Positions 1-10,912 of a stretch of DNA of 64,000 bases are shown here, one piece after another. Below the pieces are notes generated by a model that had not been told where the DNA came from, did no database searches, and saw nothing but the letters and a program-made list of their open reading frames with translations. The position numbers and the translations under genes were made by a program. The stretch spans positions 8,308,001 to 8,372,000 of the forward strand of contig NZ_CP070326.1 in NCBI RefSeq assembly GCF_016917755.1. The letters run 5' to 3'. This DNA comes from Streptomyces noursei (GTDB taxonomy: Bacteria; Actinomycetota; Actinomycetes; Streptomycetales; Streptomycetaceae). Every line of letters begins with the position of its first letter. The stretch's first letter is position 1.

Positions 1-326
1 TCGCGCGCGCCTGTGTCACCAACAACTTCTCCGGCGGCATCGAGGCCGACCGCACGGCCTGCGAGTACACCATCGTCTACACCTCGGACAAGACGGGGAC
101 GTTCACCGGTCTGGAGCTGCTGACCGGGCGGCTGGACGGGCGGGAGGGCGGTTTCGTGCTGGAGGAGCGCGGCGCCTTCGACGCCGACGGCACGGTGCGT
201 TGCACCTTCGAGGTCGTCCCCGGATCGGCCACCGGGGACCTGGTCGGCCTGAGCGGGTCGGGCAGTTTCAGGTACGAGGCCGGCAATCCGTCCTTCCCGT
301 ACACCTTCGACTACCGGATGGGCTGA
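1..326 (+). CDS. DUF3224-family protein, 3' part only
   Basis: The reading frame is open from the window edge (first full codon at base 3) to the TGA at 324-326, giving the last 107 residues. The run TGRLDGREGGFVLEERG followed by a GDLVGLSGSG segment and a YTFDYRMG end matches the DUF3224 family, small beta-barrel proteins about 120-140 residues long with no established reaction. The N-terminus lies outside the window, so start and promoter cannot be judged. It faces the minus-strand gene that ends at 447. Family assignment is from remembered motifs; function is unknown. Confidence 0.8.
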   Translation, partial: ARACVTNNFSGGIEADRTACEYTIVYTSDKTGTFTGLELLTGRLDGREGGFVLEERGAFDADGTVRCTFEVVPGSATGDLVGLSGSGSFRYEAGNPSFPYTFDYRMG

Positions 327-446
327 GCGCCGCCCGTCGCCAGTGGCGGACGAGGAGTTCGGCGCCGCGGCCGAAGCCGACCGACCGTGCCATGGCCTCC
401 TCCCATGGCACGGCGGGCCGGGCGGTGGTACGGGACGGGCCGGAGG

Positions 447-2249
<1,803 letters not shown>

Positions 2250-2509
2250 GGGTGACTCTCCTGATTCAGGAAGTGAAGATGTGGGGGGTGGGAAGCGTAC
2301 TCCCGCCGTCGCATGCTTCAGCTTCGTGAAGGGTGCGTCAAGAGCCACGACCCGAGTTTCACGCGACGACACCGACCGACCGTCAACACATGTGCTGATA
2401 GAGGCAGTTGGTGCCGCTACGCGCTTCCGTGCGGTACGGGGGACTTGCCTCCGCCGCGTTCAAGAAGTGTCCGACCCCGGGCGCCCGGCCTCCACTGTCC
2501 GACCGCCAG

Positions 2510-2572
2510 ACTCCGAACTCCGGGCTCCGGGCTCCGAACTCGACCTCCGGGCTCCGGGCTCCGGGCTCCGAT
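2510..2572. repeat. CTCCGGG short tandem repeats
   Basis: Five copies of the heptamer CTCCGGG plus degenerate CTCCGAA-type copies lie directly after the stop of the secreted protein at 2573-3124. The surrounding 2250-2572 stretch (323 bases) is otherwise upstream DNA of the beta-helix gene, and I see no gene in it. The repeats may affect readthrough, or may simply be a slippage product. Confidence 0.75.
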
Positions 2573-3124
2573 TCACTCCACCGTCTGGTCCCCGTCGGGG
2601 AGGTCCTGCACGGTGACCTTGCCGCGCGGCTGGCCGAGGCCGTCCGCCACCGCCCGGGCCAGGCCGTCGGGGTCGGGCGCGGTGGGCACCGGGATCTGTG
2701 CGCCCTCCGGGTAGCTCTCGATCGCCCTGGTGAAGTAGCTGGGATGCCAGGCACCGACCGCGCCCCGCACTTCCACGGCGCGTACCGCCCGCGTCCCGAT
2801 CCGCTGCTGGACCGCGGCGAGGATCCGGTCGGACCGGTATTCCCCGGGCACCTGGAAGAGGCTGGCGTGCGCGCCGACCTTCCCACCGTCCGCCAGCCGG
2901 ACGGTGACCGTCAGACAGCTGGTGACCGCGGGGTAGACGATCGTGCGGCCGGGCCCGACCTCGCCGACCTGCCCCTCGGTGATCCTGATCGCGGCGGCCG
3001 GGGCCGCGGCGGGGGCGCTCGCCACCGCCGGGGCCGCCTGGGCCGTGGCCACCCCGGCCACGCCCGCCTGGAGCGCCAGCGCCACCGCGAGCGCCGGTAT
3101 CGCGCGGTTCCGTTTTGCTGCCAT
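2573..3124 (-). CDS. small secreted protein of unknown function
   Basis: 183 residues. A basic start (MAAKRNR) leads into a hydrophobic stretch and an AQA/ASA-type cleavage region near residues 30-40, then an Ala-rich linker and a compact domain of about 130 residues with a single Cys. I do not recognise the mature domain. A GTG at 3142 overlaps the stop of the upstream YrdC-type gene as GTGA, so the two are probably translationally coupled. The ATG at 3124 gives the better signal peptide, and I prefer it without strong proof. The heptamer repeats begin directly after the stop. Confidence 0.65.
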   Translation of the reverse strand: MAAKRNRAIPALAVALALQAGVAGVATAQAAPAVASAPAAAPAAAIRITEGQVGEVGPGRTIVYPAVTSCLTVTVRLADGGKVGAHASLFQVPGEYRSDRILAAVQQRIGTRAVRAVEVRGAVGAWHPSYFTRAIESYPEGAQIPVPTAPDPDGLARAVADGLGQPRGKVTVQDLPDGDQTVE

Positions 3125-3138
3125 CGTTCCGCCGCCGC

Positions 3139-3759
3139 TCACTCGAACCGCGACGCGTCCCCGGCGCCCCGCCGCACGATCTCCACGACGCCGCCCGAGA
3201 AGTCGACGACGGTGGTGGGTTCGGTGCCGCAGTCGCCGGAGTCGACCACCGCGTCCACCACGTGGTCGAGGCGCTCCTTGATCTCCCAGCCCTGGGTCAG
3301 CGGCTCGTCCTCGTCAGGCAGCAGCAGGGTGCTGGAGAGCAGCGGTTCGCCCAGCTCCTCCAGGAGTGCCTGGGTGACGGTGTGGTCGGGGATCCGGACG
3401 CCGACGGTCTTCTTCTTCGGGTGCAGGAGCTGGCGCGGGACCTCCTTCGTCGCCGGGAGGATGAAGGTGTAGCGACCGGGGGTCGCCGCCTTGATCGCGC
3501 GGAACACGTCGTTGTCGATCTGTACGAACTGGCCCAGCTGCGAGAAGTTCTGGCAGACCAGGGTGAAGTGGTGACGGTCGTCGAGGGCGCGGATCGAGCG
3601 GATGCGGTCGATGCCGTCGCGGCTGCCCAGTCGGCACCCCAGGGCGAAGCAGGAGTCGGTCGGGTAGGCGATGAGCCCGCCGGAGCGGACGGTGTCGGCG
3701 ACCGTGGTGATGGTGCGGCGCTGGGGGTTGTCCGGGTGGACGTCGAAGTACTTGGCCAT
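3139..3759 (-). CDS. Sua5/YciO/YrdC-family protein (threonylcarbamoyl-AMP synthase-like)
   Basis: 206 residues of a YrdC/YciO fold: GGLIAYPTDSCFALGC near the N-terminus, then KAATPGRYTFILPATKEVPR and a basic KKKTVGVRIPDH segment that binds the RNA-like/ATP ligand in this family. YrdC/TsaC enzymes make L-threonylcarbamoyl-AMP for t6A37 of tRNA. Proteins of this short YciO-like type may be paralogues rather than the essential enzyme, so the exact reaction is inferred. The ATG at 3759 starts the conserved domain; the frame extends upstream only with non-homologous residues. It overlaps or abuts the secreted protein downstream and diverges from the chitinase gene. Confidence 0.85.
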   Translation of the reverse strand: MAKYFDVHPDNPQRRTITTVADTVRSGGLIAYPTDSCFALGCRLGSRDGIDRIRSIRALDDRHHFTLVCQNFSQLGQFVQIDNDVFRAIKAATPGRYTFILPATKEVPRQLLHPKKKTVGVRIPDHTVTQALLEELGEPLLSSTLLLPDEDEPLTQGWEIKERLDHVVDAVVDSGDCGTEPTTVVDFSGGVVEIVRRGAGDASRFE

Positions 3760-3829
3760 TTTCGCGAGTCTAGGTGATCGTGCGGCCGGTAAGTGTTCGC
3801 CGCCTCGGCGGCCCGCCCGCCGCGCCGAC

Positions 3830-3876
3830 TTGGTCCGGTCCAAAGTGTTGACGTGCCCACGGCGAAGGTTCACGCT
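3830..3876 (+). promoter_or_regulatory. probable chitinase promoter region
   Basis: TTGGTCCGGTCCAA (3830-3843) is a palindrome built from the GGTCC elements seen repeatedly at Streptomyces chitinase promoters. TTGACG at 3848-3853 fits a -35 box; 17 bases later only a poor -10 (CACGCT, 3871-3876) is present. Inferred from position and sequence alone. Confidence 0.4.
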
Positions 3877-3883
3877 GTGGTCG

Positions 3884-3899
3884 ATTGGTCTGGACCACC
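3884..3899 (+). promoter_or_regulatory. DasR-type operator (dre) before chitinase
   Basis: ATTGGTCTGGACCACC matches the known DasR-responsive element ACTGGTCTAGACCACT at 12 of 16 positions and keeps the palindromic TGGTCT/GGACCA core with one substitution. It lies 25 bases upstream of the chitinase start. DasR is the GlcNAc-sensing GntR repressor of chitin and PTS genes in Streptomyces. Confidence 0.7.
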
Positions 3900-3923
3900 C
3901 CCTCGTCGGCTCGTGGAGGTCAA

Positions 3924-5195
3924 GTGCCACCTCGTCACGTCAGAACCCTGGCCGCCGCCGTCTCGGCGGCCTGTATCGCGCTCGGTGTCGCCGGCACGGC
4001 GCTCGCCACCGGCCAGCGCGCCGCCCCTCGGCCCGCCGCCGCGACACCGGCACCGAAGGCGCTGGGCGGCAACTGGTACGCGGCGGCGCCGTACCTCATG
4101 CCGCTCGACAACGACCCGCCGGACGCCGGCGCGGTGATGGACGCCACCGGCCTCAAGGCGTTCCAGCTCGCCTTCGTCCTGGCGCCCAACGGCGGCGGCT
4201 GCTCGCCGACCTGGGACGGTCTCCACCCGGTGGCGTCGGACACCGCGGTGGCCGGGGTGATCTCCGCGATCCGCGCCAAGGGCGGCGACGTCTCCGCGTC
4301 CATCGGCGGCTACAACGGCACCAAGCTGGGGCAGGCGTGCGGCACGCCCGAGGCGACCGCCGCCGCCTACCAGCAGGTCCTCGACAAGTACGGCCTGAAG
4401 GCACTCGACTTCGACCTGGAGGAACCGGAGTACGAGAACTCCGCGGCCATCCACAACGAGATCGGCGCCGCCAAGATCCTCCAGCAGCAGAACCCCGGCC
4501 TCTATCTCTCCGTCACCACCGCCGGGACGGCCGACGGCACCGGTTGGTTCGGCAAGCAGATGCTGAACGAGGCCAAGTCCCAGTCCTTCGTGCCGGACAA
4601 CTTCTCCATCATGCCGTTCGACGGCGGCTTCAACGGCGCCGCCGCCCAGACCTCCGCGCTGACCAACTTCAACGCCGTCCTGCGCTCCACCTTCGGCTGG
4701 GACGAGGCCACCGCCTACGCCCACGAGGGCATCTCCCAGATGAACGGCCGCAGCGACACCGGGGAGTTCTTCACCCAGGCGGACTTCCAGACCGTGTTGG
4801 ACTACGCCACCTCCCACCACATGGCGCGCTTCACCAACTGGTCCGTCAACCGCGACCGACAGTGCACCCCGCCGGACAACAACGGCCGGACCTCCGGCAC
4901 CTGCAGCAGCGTTCCGCAGGGTGCCTGGGACTTCACCAAGTACTCGGTGAAGTTCGCCGGCGCCACGCCGCCCACCACGCCCCCGACCACGCCGCCCACC
5001 ACGCCCCCGACCACGCCGCCCACCACGCCCCCGGGCGGCAGCTGCGCCGCCAGCCCCTACGCCACAGGCACCGTCTACGTCGGCGGCGACACCGTCTCCT
5101 ACAACGGCCACACCTGGAAGGCCCGGTGGTGGACCCAGGGCGAGGCGCCGTCCACCGGCGGCTCGGGGGTCTGGCAGGACCTGGGCACCTGCTGA
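3924..5195 (+). CDS. secreted GH18 chitinase with C-terminal chitin-binding domain
   Basis: 423 residues. A Sec signal peptide (LAAAVSAACIALGVAGTALA) leads into a family 18 barrel with the DxDxE catalytic signature at D162-F-D-L-E166, Glu166 being the proton donor. A Pro-Thr linker of repeated PPTT (residues about 349-371) joins a CBM5/12-type domain (YNGHTWKARWWTQGEAP, residues about 379-423). It should hydrolyse chitin outside the cell. The start is the GTG at 3924 with GGAGGT just upstream; an earlier in-frame TTG at 3885 falls inside the operator and is unlikely. The dre-like site and promoter elements point to induction by chitin breakdown products. A strong hairpin follows the stop. Confidence 0.93.
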   Translation: MPPRHVRTLAAAVSAACIALGVAGTALATGQRAAPRPAAATPAPKALGGNWYAAAPYLMPLDNDPPDAGAVMDATGLKAFQLAFVLAPNGGGCSPTWDGLHPVASDTAVAGVISAIRAKGGDVSASIGGYNGTKLGQACGTPEATAAAYQQVLDKYGLKALDFDLEEPEYENSAAIHNEIGAAKILQQQNPGLYLSVTTAGTADGTGWFGKQMLNEAKSQSFVPDNFSIMPFDGGFNGAAAQTSALTNFNAVLRSTFGWDEATAYAHEGISQMNGRSDTGEFFTQADFQTVLDYATSHHMARFTNWSVNRDRQCTPPDNNGRTSGTCSSVPQGAWDFTKYSVKFAGATPPTTPPTTPPTTPPTTPPTTPPGGSCAASPYATGTVYVGGDTVSYNGHTWKARWWTQGEAPSTGGSGVWQDLGTC

Positions 5196-5201
5196 CCCCG
5201 T

Positions 5202-5233
5202 GGGGAGGAGCGCTCCGGCGGGCGCTCCTCCCC
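5202..5233 (+). terminator. hairpin after chitinase
   Basis: Perfect 12-bp inverted repeat GGGGAGGAGCGC / GCGCTCCTCCCC with an 8-base loop, starting six bases after the chitinase stop. No U-tract, which is usual in Streptomyces. Confidence 0.75.
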
Positions 5234-5303
5234 TCCCCGCCCCGCACGTCCGGTGCGTCGAAGATCACGCATCCCGGCAGCCGGCCGGGGCAGACTCGGC
5301 GGT

Positions 5304-6248
5304 ATGAGCGCCACGCCCCCAGTCCCCCACCTGCCCCGGACCATCGACGAGACCGGCCTGCTGCGCGCCCTCCCGATGGCCACGGCCGTCGACGCACTGC
5401 GCGCCGCGCTGCGCGACGGGCCGGACCCCGAAGCCGACCCGCCGCGCACCATCGTGCCCGTCGAGCACGGCCAACTGCTCCTGATGCCCGCGCACCGCAG
5501 CCGGTACGCGGGCGTCAAGATCGCCACCGTCGCCCCCGACAACCCGGCCGCCGGACTCCCCCGCGTGCAGGGCCAGTACCTGCTCTTCGACGCCCCCACC
5601 CTCGCCCCGCTCGCGCTGCTCGACGGCATCGCGCTGACCACCGTGCGCACCGCCGCCGTCTCCGCCCTCGCCGCCGACCTGCTCGCCGTCCCCGAGGCGA
5701 GCCACCTGGTGGTGTTCGGCACCGGTCCCCAGGCCCGCGGCCACCTGGACGCACTGCGCGCGGTGCGTCCGTTGACCCATGTCACCGTGGTGGGGCGGAC
5801 CCCCGCCAACGTCGAGCGGTTCGTCGCGACGGCCCGCCGGGACACCGGCCTGCGCGTCGAGGCCGGCGAGCCGTCCGCGGTCGCCGGCGCCGACCTCGTC
5901 GCCTGCTGCACCACCGCCCGCGCCCCGCTGTTCGACGGCGCCCTGCTCCCGCCGCACGCCACGGTGACCGCGGTCGGCTCCCACGAGCGCGGCAGCCGCG
6001 AGGTGGACGGCACGACCGTCCTGCGCAGCACGGTCGTGGTGGAGTCCCGGTCCGCCGCGGCCCGGGAAGCCGGCGACCTCATCCCGGAGCTGGAGAGCGG
6101 CCGGCTCGACCGGGAGGCACTGGTGACGCTCGCCGGCCTGGCCACCGGAGCCGCCGCCGTCGACCCCGACCGCCCCCGCCTGTTCAAGAGCGTCGGCATG
6201 GCCTGGGAGGACCTCGCGGTCGCGGGTGCCGCCTACGAAGCCACCTGA
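5304..6248 (+). CDS. ornithine cyclodeaminase / mu-crystallin family protein
   Basis: 314 residues. The Rossmann part carries the dinucleotide motif VVFGTGPQARGHLDAL and the following VVGRTPANVERF. The N-terminal part has MPAHRSRYAGVKIATVAPDN, where Arg and Lys bind the carboxylate substrate in ornithine cyclodeaminase and alanine dehydrogenase relatives, and GTTVLRSTVVVESR. Members deaminate ornithine to proline, reduce imino acids or make 2,3-diaminopropionate, so the substrate cannot be fixed from sequence. The ATG at 5304 sits just before conserved sequence; the longer frame adds only low-complexity residues. It follows the chitinase terminator and stands alone. Confidence 0.88.
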   Translation: MSATPPVPHLPRTIDETGLLRALPMATAVDALRAALRDGPDPEADPPRTIVPVEHGQLLLMPAHRSRYAGVKIATVAPDNPAAGLPRVQGQYLLFDAPTLAPLALLDGIALTTVRTAAVSALAADLLAVPEASHLVVFGTGPQARGHLDALRAVRPLTHVTVVGRTPANVERFVATARRDTGLRVEAGEPSAVAGADLVACCTTARAPLFDGALLPPHATVTAVGSHERGSREVDGTTVLRSTVVVESRSAAAREAGDLIPELESGRLDREALVTLAGLATGAAAVDPDRPRLFKSVGMAWEDLAVAGAAYEAT

Positions 6249-6352
6249 CGGCACACACGACGGCCGTTCCGACGGCCCTCGTGCGATGCTGGGGGCGCCC
6301 GGCCGAGGCACGTGACCTCGGCCGATGCCAAACATGGGGAGCGTACGGCAGC

Positions 6353-8611
6353 GTGAAGGCAGCAATACGACGGACCGTTACGGGCACCTGGAACCGCTTC
6401 GCGGCCTCCGACCCGGGACTGCTGCGACTGATGGCCGGGCTGCGGACGGTGGGGGCGATCGTGCTGACCCTCGTCGCGCTGGCCCTGCTCGACACCGGCG
6501 TCACGCTCCTGGTCGCGGGAGCCATGGCGTCGATGGTCGCCACCTTCGCCATCCGGGAGAAGGAGGTGCGCGGCCAGGCCGTCACCCTCGCCCTCGGCCT
6601 GCCGGTGGCGTTGGCCGCGGTGGCGCTGGGGGCGCTGCTGCACAGTCGGATCATCGCCGGTGACCTGTTCTTCATCGCGCTGATCTTCGGCGCCGCGTAC
6701 GCCCGCCGGTTCGGCGACCGCGGCACGGCGCTGGGTCTGATCGGCTTTCAGGTCTACTTCATCTCGCTGTTCGTGCACGCCACCGTGGCCACCCTGCCGG
6801 AGCTGTTCCTGACCCTGGCCGTCGCGTTCGCGTGCAGCGCCGTGGCCCGCTTCGCCGCCTTCCCGGACACCCCCGAACGCACCCTGAGCCGACTGCGGGA
6901 GGCGTTCCGGGCCCGCCTGGCACAGCTGGTGGCCACCCACCGGGAGTTGGTGGACGCCGGGCCCGAGGAGTTGGACGGCGTCCTCGACGACCTGCGGCGG
7001 CACACCGCCCGGCTGCACGAGACGGCGCTGATGATCCAGGGCCGCCTGGAGGAGGGCACCCGCGACGCGACCACCGCGGCGCTGCTCCAGCGCCGCATCG
7101 CGGACGCCGAGATCGCCGCCGAACGCCTGGGGATGACGCTGCTCAACGCGCGCAGCGCGGAGCGCACCGACACCCTCACCCTGCACCTGCCGCACGCCCC
7201 GGTACCGGCCACCGCGAACCGCATGCAGTCCGAGGGCGATGCCGTGGCCACGCTCCGCCGGGACCTGGAGGCCCTGGCGCTGCTGATGGCCCGCCGGGCG
7301 CCCGACGACCGCGGCACCGCGCTGGCCCACGTGCGCAACCGGCTGCTCGGCTACCGCGACGAGGACAACCTGCCGCGCGGCTCGGGCGCCGTCCAGGACG
7401 CCTTCCGCGCGCTCGGTGAGGCCGCCCGCGCCGTGCTGGGTCTGCGGCTGGCGCTGGACGGGCCGCAGGACGAGTCCGACGACAGCTCCGCCACGATCCG
7501 CTCGCGGGAGGAGTTCGACGCCGAGGACCTGGCGATCGTCGGTGCCGAGGAGGCCGAGGAGGACGAGCACACCGGGCTCCAGCGGCCCACCACCCGGGCC
7601 GCGTTCCAGGTCGCGGTGGGCTCGGCGCTGGCCATCGTCGGCGGGGAGTTCCTGTCCACCCAGCGCTGGTACTGGGCGGTGCTGACCTGCTGGGTGGTGT
7701 TCCTCAACACCGCGTCCACCGGCGAGGTCCTGGTCAAGGGGTACCGCCGGCTGGTCGGCACGGTGCTGGGCGTGATCGCCGGTGTGGCGCTGGCGGGGCT
7801 GGTGGGCAACCACACCTGGACGGCGTTCGCGCTGGTGCTGTTGTGCGTCTTCGGCATGTTCTTCACCGCGCCGCTGTCGTACGCGCTGATGTCCTTCTTC
7901 GTCACCGCGATGCTCGGCCTGCTCTACACCGTCCTGAACACCTACAGCGTCGCGACGCTGGTGCTGCGCATCGAGGAGACCGCGCTGGGCGCGGCGTGCG
8001 GGATCATCGCCGCGGCGGTCATCCTGCCGGTGCACACCGACCGGCGCACCGACGAGCATCTGGGCGCCGTCCTGGAACGGTTGCGGGAGGCGGTTGCGGC
8101 GGCGGTGGCCCAGCTGTCCGGCGGGCCGACGGCGGACCTGCTGACCCTGGCGCGCGACCTGGACACCGCGCTGAACGACCTGCGCGACTCCACCCAGCCG
8201 CTGGTGCACCCCATCACCCCGCTGCGGGTCCGCCGGCAGACCGCGCGCTATCTGGTGGCGCTCCTGGAGACCTGCGCCTATCACGCCCGGTCGCTGGCGG
8301 CGACGGCGGAACTCCTGCCGGCCAGCCGATCGGTGGCGGCCGACCCCCGGCTGGGACGCGTCGGCCGGCGCATCGAGCGCAACATCGAGCTGATCGCGGC
8401 GCGGGTGGCGGACGAGCCCGCCGACGGCGAGGTGGAGGCGGGCGCCAGCATCGCCTCGCTGCTCGACGCGGGCGGCTCCCCGGTGCCGCCGTCGCACACC
8501 GTGACCTTCCGTGTGCTGCGGCACCTCCAGCGGCTCGACGAGGGTGTGGTGGGCATCGCCCGTGCCCTGGATGTGCCGGTGGCCGGGCGGGGCGGCCGGA
8601 AGAACGGCTGA
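6353..8611 (+). CDS. FUSC-family inner membrane protein
   Basis: 752 residues in a duplicated layout: an N-terminal group of membrane helices (residues about 25-165), a long soluble helical part, a second helix cluster (residues about 410-560, including VLLCVFGMFFTAPLSYALMS) and a soluble helical C-terminus. This is the fusaric acid resistance/aromatic acid exporter family architecture; the transported substrate is unknown. The likely start is the GTG at 6353, though GGGGAG lies rather far upstream (about 11 bases). The same frame stays open for several kilobases upstream only because of GC bias. A hairpin follows the stop. Confidence 0.85.
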   Translation: MKAAIRRTVTGTWNRFAASDPGLLRLMAGLRTVGAIVLTLVALALLDTGVTLLVAGAMASMVATFAIREKEVRGQAVTLALGLPVALAAVALGALLHSRIIAGDLFFIALIFGAAYARRFGDRGTALGLIGFQVYFISLFVHATVATLPELFLTLAVAFACSAVARFAAFPDTPERTLSRLREAFRARLAQLVATHRELVDAGPEELDGVLDDLRRHTARLHETALMIQGRLEEGTRDATTAALLQRRIADAEIAAERLGMTLLNARSAERTDTLTLHLPHAPVPATANRMQSEGDAVATLRRDLEALALLMARRAPDDRGTALAHVRNRLLGYRDEDNLPRGSGAVQDAFRALGEAARAVLGLRLALDGPQDESDDSSATIRSREEFDAEDLAIVGAEEAEEDEHTGLQRPTTRAAFQVAVGSALAIVGGEFLSTQRWYWAVLTCWVVFLNTASTGEVLVKGYRRLVGTVLGVIAGVALAGLVGNHTWTAFALVLLCVFGMFFTAPLSYALMSFFVTAMLGLLYTVLNTYSVATLVLRIEETALGAACGIIAAAVILPVHTDRRTDEHLGAVLERLREAVAAAVAQLSGGPTADLLTLARDLDTALNDLRDSTQPLVHPITPLRVRRQTARYLVALLETCAYHARSLAATAELLPASRSVAADPRLGRVGRRIERNIELIAARVADEPADGEVEAGASIASLLDAGGSPVPPSHTVTFRVLRHLQRLDEGVVGIARALDVPVAGRGGRKNG

Positions 8612-8620
8612 CGCGGACGG

Positions 8621-8640
8621 CGGGCGGGGCACGCCGCCCG
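8621..8640 (+). terminator. hairpin after FUSC gene
   Basis: Inverted repeat CGGGCGG / CCGCCCG with a 6-base loop, nine bases after the stop codon. Short but GC-only. Confidence 0.5.
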
Positions 8641-9005
8641 GCCCGCCTCCGCAATCTCAAGGTAAAACCTTTCCCTCGTTCGGGTGGCGCGCCCGGGCCC
8701 TCGTCCGGGCCGCCCGCACCCCCTCTCCCTCGATGAAACCGCAGCTCAGCGGCGCTCCACCAGGGATCATCGGCCGGTCCGGCGCACCGCCGCGCACCCC
8801 TTTCCGCGTTACGCCCCGGTTGACGCGACCGGCACCCGAGGAACACTCTCGTTACATAGGTGCTCGATACAACTGACTCTGGCGGAGCGGATCGGGCAGC
8901 CGGCGCACCGGCCTTGCCCACCCCCTCCCCGACCCCGACCCACGGCGGCACCTCCCGCCGTCCGCGGCATCGGCGGCCCCAGAGTGCGGAGCAGGAGGAC
9001 ACGGC
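8641..9005. other. intergenic region before asnB
   Basis: No gene seen in these 365 bases. A GGAAC box at 8840-8844 and TTGACG at 8819-8824 are present, but neither has a convincing partner at normal spacing. The asnB ribosome binding site AGGAGG lies at the right edge. Confidence 0.5.
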
Positions 9006-10850
9006 ATGTGCGGCATCACCGGCTGGATATCCTTCGACCGCGATCTGCGCTCCGAGCAGGAGACCGTGGACGCGATGACCGAGACGATGGCCTGCCGCGG
9101 CCCTGACGACCGCGGCACCTGGGTTCGGGGACCGGCCGCGCTCGGCCACCGCCGCCTCGCCATCATCGACCTGCCCGGCGGGCGTCAGCCGATGGCCGCC
9201 GAGCGGCCCGACGGCACCGAGGTCGTCATCGTCTACTCCGGCGAGTCCTACAACTTCGTCGAACTGCGCGCCGAACTGGCGGCCAAGGGCCATCGCTTCA
9301 CCACCGACTCCGACACCGAGGTGGTGCTGCACGGCTACCTGGAGTGGGGCGAGGCGGTCGCCGACCACCTCAACGGGATGTTCGCCTTCGCGGTCTGGGA
9401 CGAGCGGCGCCGACGGCTGGTGATGGTCCGCGACCGGATGGGCATCAAGCCGTTCTACTACTACCCCACTGCCGACGGCGTGCTGTTCGGCTCCGAGCCC
9501 AAGGCGATCCTCGCCAACCCGCTCGCCGGGCGGCGGGTCGCCCTGGACGGCCTGCGCGAGCTGTTCGCCTTCGTCAAGACCCCCGGCCACGCCGTGTGGG
9601 ACGGCATGCACGAGGTCGAGCCGGGCACCGTGGTCACCGTCGACTCCGAGGGACTGCGCCGGCACGTCTACTGGTCGCTGCGGACCCGGGCCCACCAGGA
9701 CGACCAGGAGACCTCGATCGCGCACGTGCGGACGCTGCTCGACGACATCGTCCGCCGCCAGTTGGTCGCCGACGTACCGCGCTGCACCCTGCTCTCCGGC
9801 GGGCTGGACTCCTCGGCGATGACCGCGCTGGCCGCCCGTCAACTGGCCGACGTGGGCGAGACGGTGCGGAGCTTCGCCGTCGACTTCGTCGGCCAGACCG
9901 AGAACTTCATCGCCGACGACCTGCGCGCCACCCCCGACACCCCCTTCGTGCACGACGTGGCACGGCTCGCCGGAACCGAGCACCAGGACATCGTGCTGGA
10001 CTCCGCCGCCCTGGCCGACCTCGACGTCCGCGCCAAGATGCTGCGGGCCCGCGACATGCCGATGGGCCTGGGCGACATGGACGCCTCCCTCTACCTGCTG
10101 TTCAAGGCGATCCGGGAGCACTCGACGGTGGCCCTGTCCGGCGAGTCGGCCGACGAGGTCTTCGGCGGGTACAAGCAGTTCTTCGACGAGGACGCGCGCA
10201 CGGCACACACCTTCCCCTGGCTCGTCCGCTTCACCCAGCACTTCGGCGACGACGAGAACATCCTCACCTCCGACGTCACCGGCGCCCTCGACCTGGGCTC
10301 CTACATCCAGGACGGCTACGACCGGGCCATCAAGGACGTCGAACGGCTCGACGGGGAGAGCGACTTCGAGTTCCGGATGCGGAAGATCTGCTATCTGCAC
10401 CTGACGCGCTTCGTCCGGATCCTGCTGGACCGCAAGGACCGGGCGAGCATGGCCGTCGGGTTGGAGGTGCGCGTCCCGTTCTGCGACCACCGCCTGGTCG
10501 AGTACGTCTACAACGCGCCCTGGTCTCTGAAGTCCTTCGACGGCCGGGAGAAGAGCCTGCTGCGCGAGGCCACCGCCGATCTGTTGCCCAGGTCGGTGTA
10601 CGACCGGGTGAAGAGCCCGTACCCGTCCACGCAGGACCCGCAGTACGCGGTCGCACTCCAACAGCACGCCAAGGACCTGCTGGCGCGCCCCTCGCACCAG
10701 GTCTTCGACCTCGTCGACCGCGACTGGCTGCGTCGCGCGGCGCAACACGAGGCGCCGCAGATCACCCAGGCATCACGACGCGGCCTCGAACGCACACTGG
10801 ATCTGGCGCTGTGGTTGGAGATGTACTCCCCCGCGATTACGCTCACTTGA
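9006..10850 (+). CDS. asnB: asparagine synthase (glutamine-hydrolysing)
   Basis: 614 residues. Cys2 of the mature N-terminus (MCGITGW) is the class II glutamine amidotransferase nucleophile, and the glutaminase domain shows RGPDDRG and YSGESYNF. The synthetase domain has the PP-loop LLSGGLDSSAM (residues about 263-273) and SGESADEVFGGY. It converts aspartate, glutamine and ATP to asparagine. The GESYNF form in place of the common GEIYN suggests a separate actinobacterial subfamily that also appears in peptide antibiotic clusters, although no such cluster is visible here. AGGAGG precedes the ATG. A MarR regulator follows 62 bases downstream on the same strand. Confidence 0.92.
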   Translation: MCGITGWISFDRDLRSEQETVDAMTETMACRGPDDRGTWVRGPAALGHRRLAIIDLPGGRQPMAAERPDGTEVVIVYSGESYNFVELRAELAAKGHRFTTDSDTEVVLHGYLEWGEAVADHLNGMFAFAVWDERRRRLVMVRDRMGIKPFYYYPTADGVLFGSEPKAILANPLAGRRVALDGLRELFAFVKTPGHAVWDGMHEVEPGTVVTVDSEGLRRHVYWSLRTRAHQDDQETSIAHVRTLLDDIVRRQLVADVPRCTLLSGGLDSSAMTALAARQLADVGETVRSFAVDFVGQTENFIADDLRATPDTPFVHDVARLAGTEHQDIVLDSAALADLDVRAKMLRARDMPMGLGDMDASLYLLFKAIREHSTVALSGESADEVFGGYKQFFDEDARTAHTFPWLVRFTQHFGDDENILTSDVTGALDLGSYIQDGYDRAIKDVERLDGESDFEFRMRKICYLHLTRFVRILLDRKDRASMAVGLEVRVPFCDHRLVEYVYNAPWSLKSFDGREKSLLREATADLLPRSVYDRVKSPYPSTQDPQYAVALQQHAKDLLARPSHQVFDLVDRDWLRRAAQHEAPQITQASRRGLERTLDLALWLEMYSPAITLT

Positions 10851-10857
10851 TCCACGA

Positions 10858-10875
10858 CGGGCCCTGCGGGGCCCG
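10858..10875 (+). terminator. short hairpin after asnB
   Basis: CGGGCCC / GGGCCCG with a 4-base loop, eight bases past the asnB stop. It may weaken rather than end transcription into the MarR gene. Confidence 0.5.
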
Positions 10876-10912
10876 CCGCTGACCGGGTCCGGTACGAGGC
10901 GATGGGGGAGCG

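Noticed and set aside
3671..6352. Very long open frame leading into the FUSC gene
   Set aside because: It runs through the chitinase and cyclodeaminase genes in another frame and gives Arg/Pro/Gly-rich sequence. It is an artefact of GC bias; only the part from 6353 has protein-like character.
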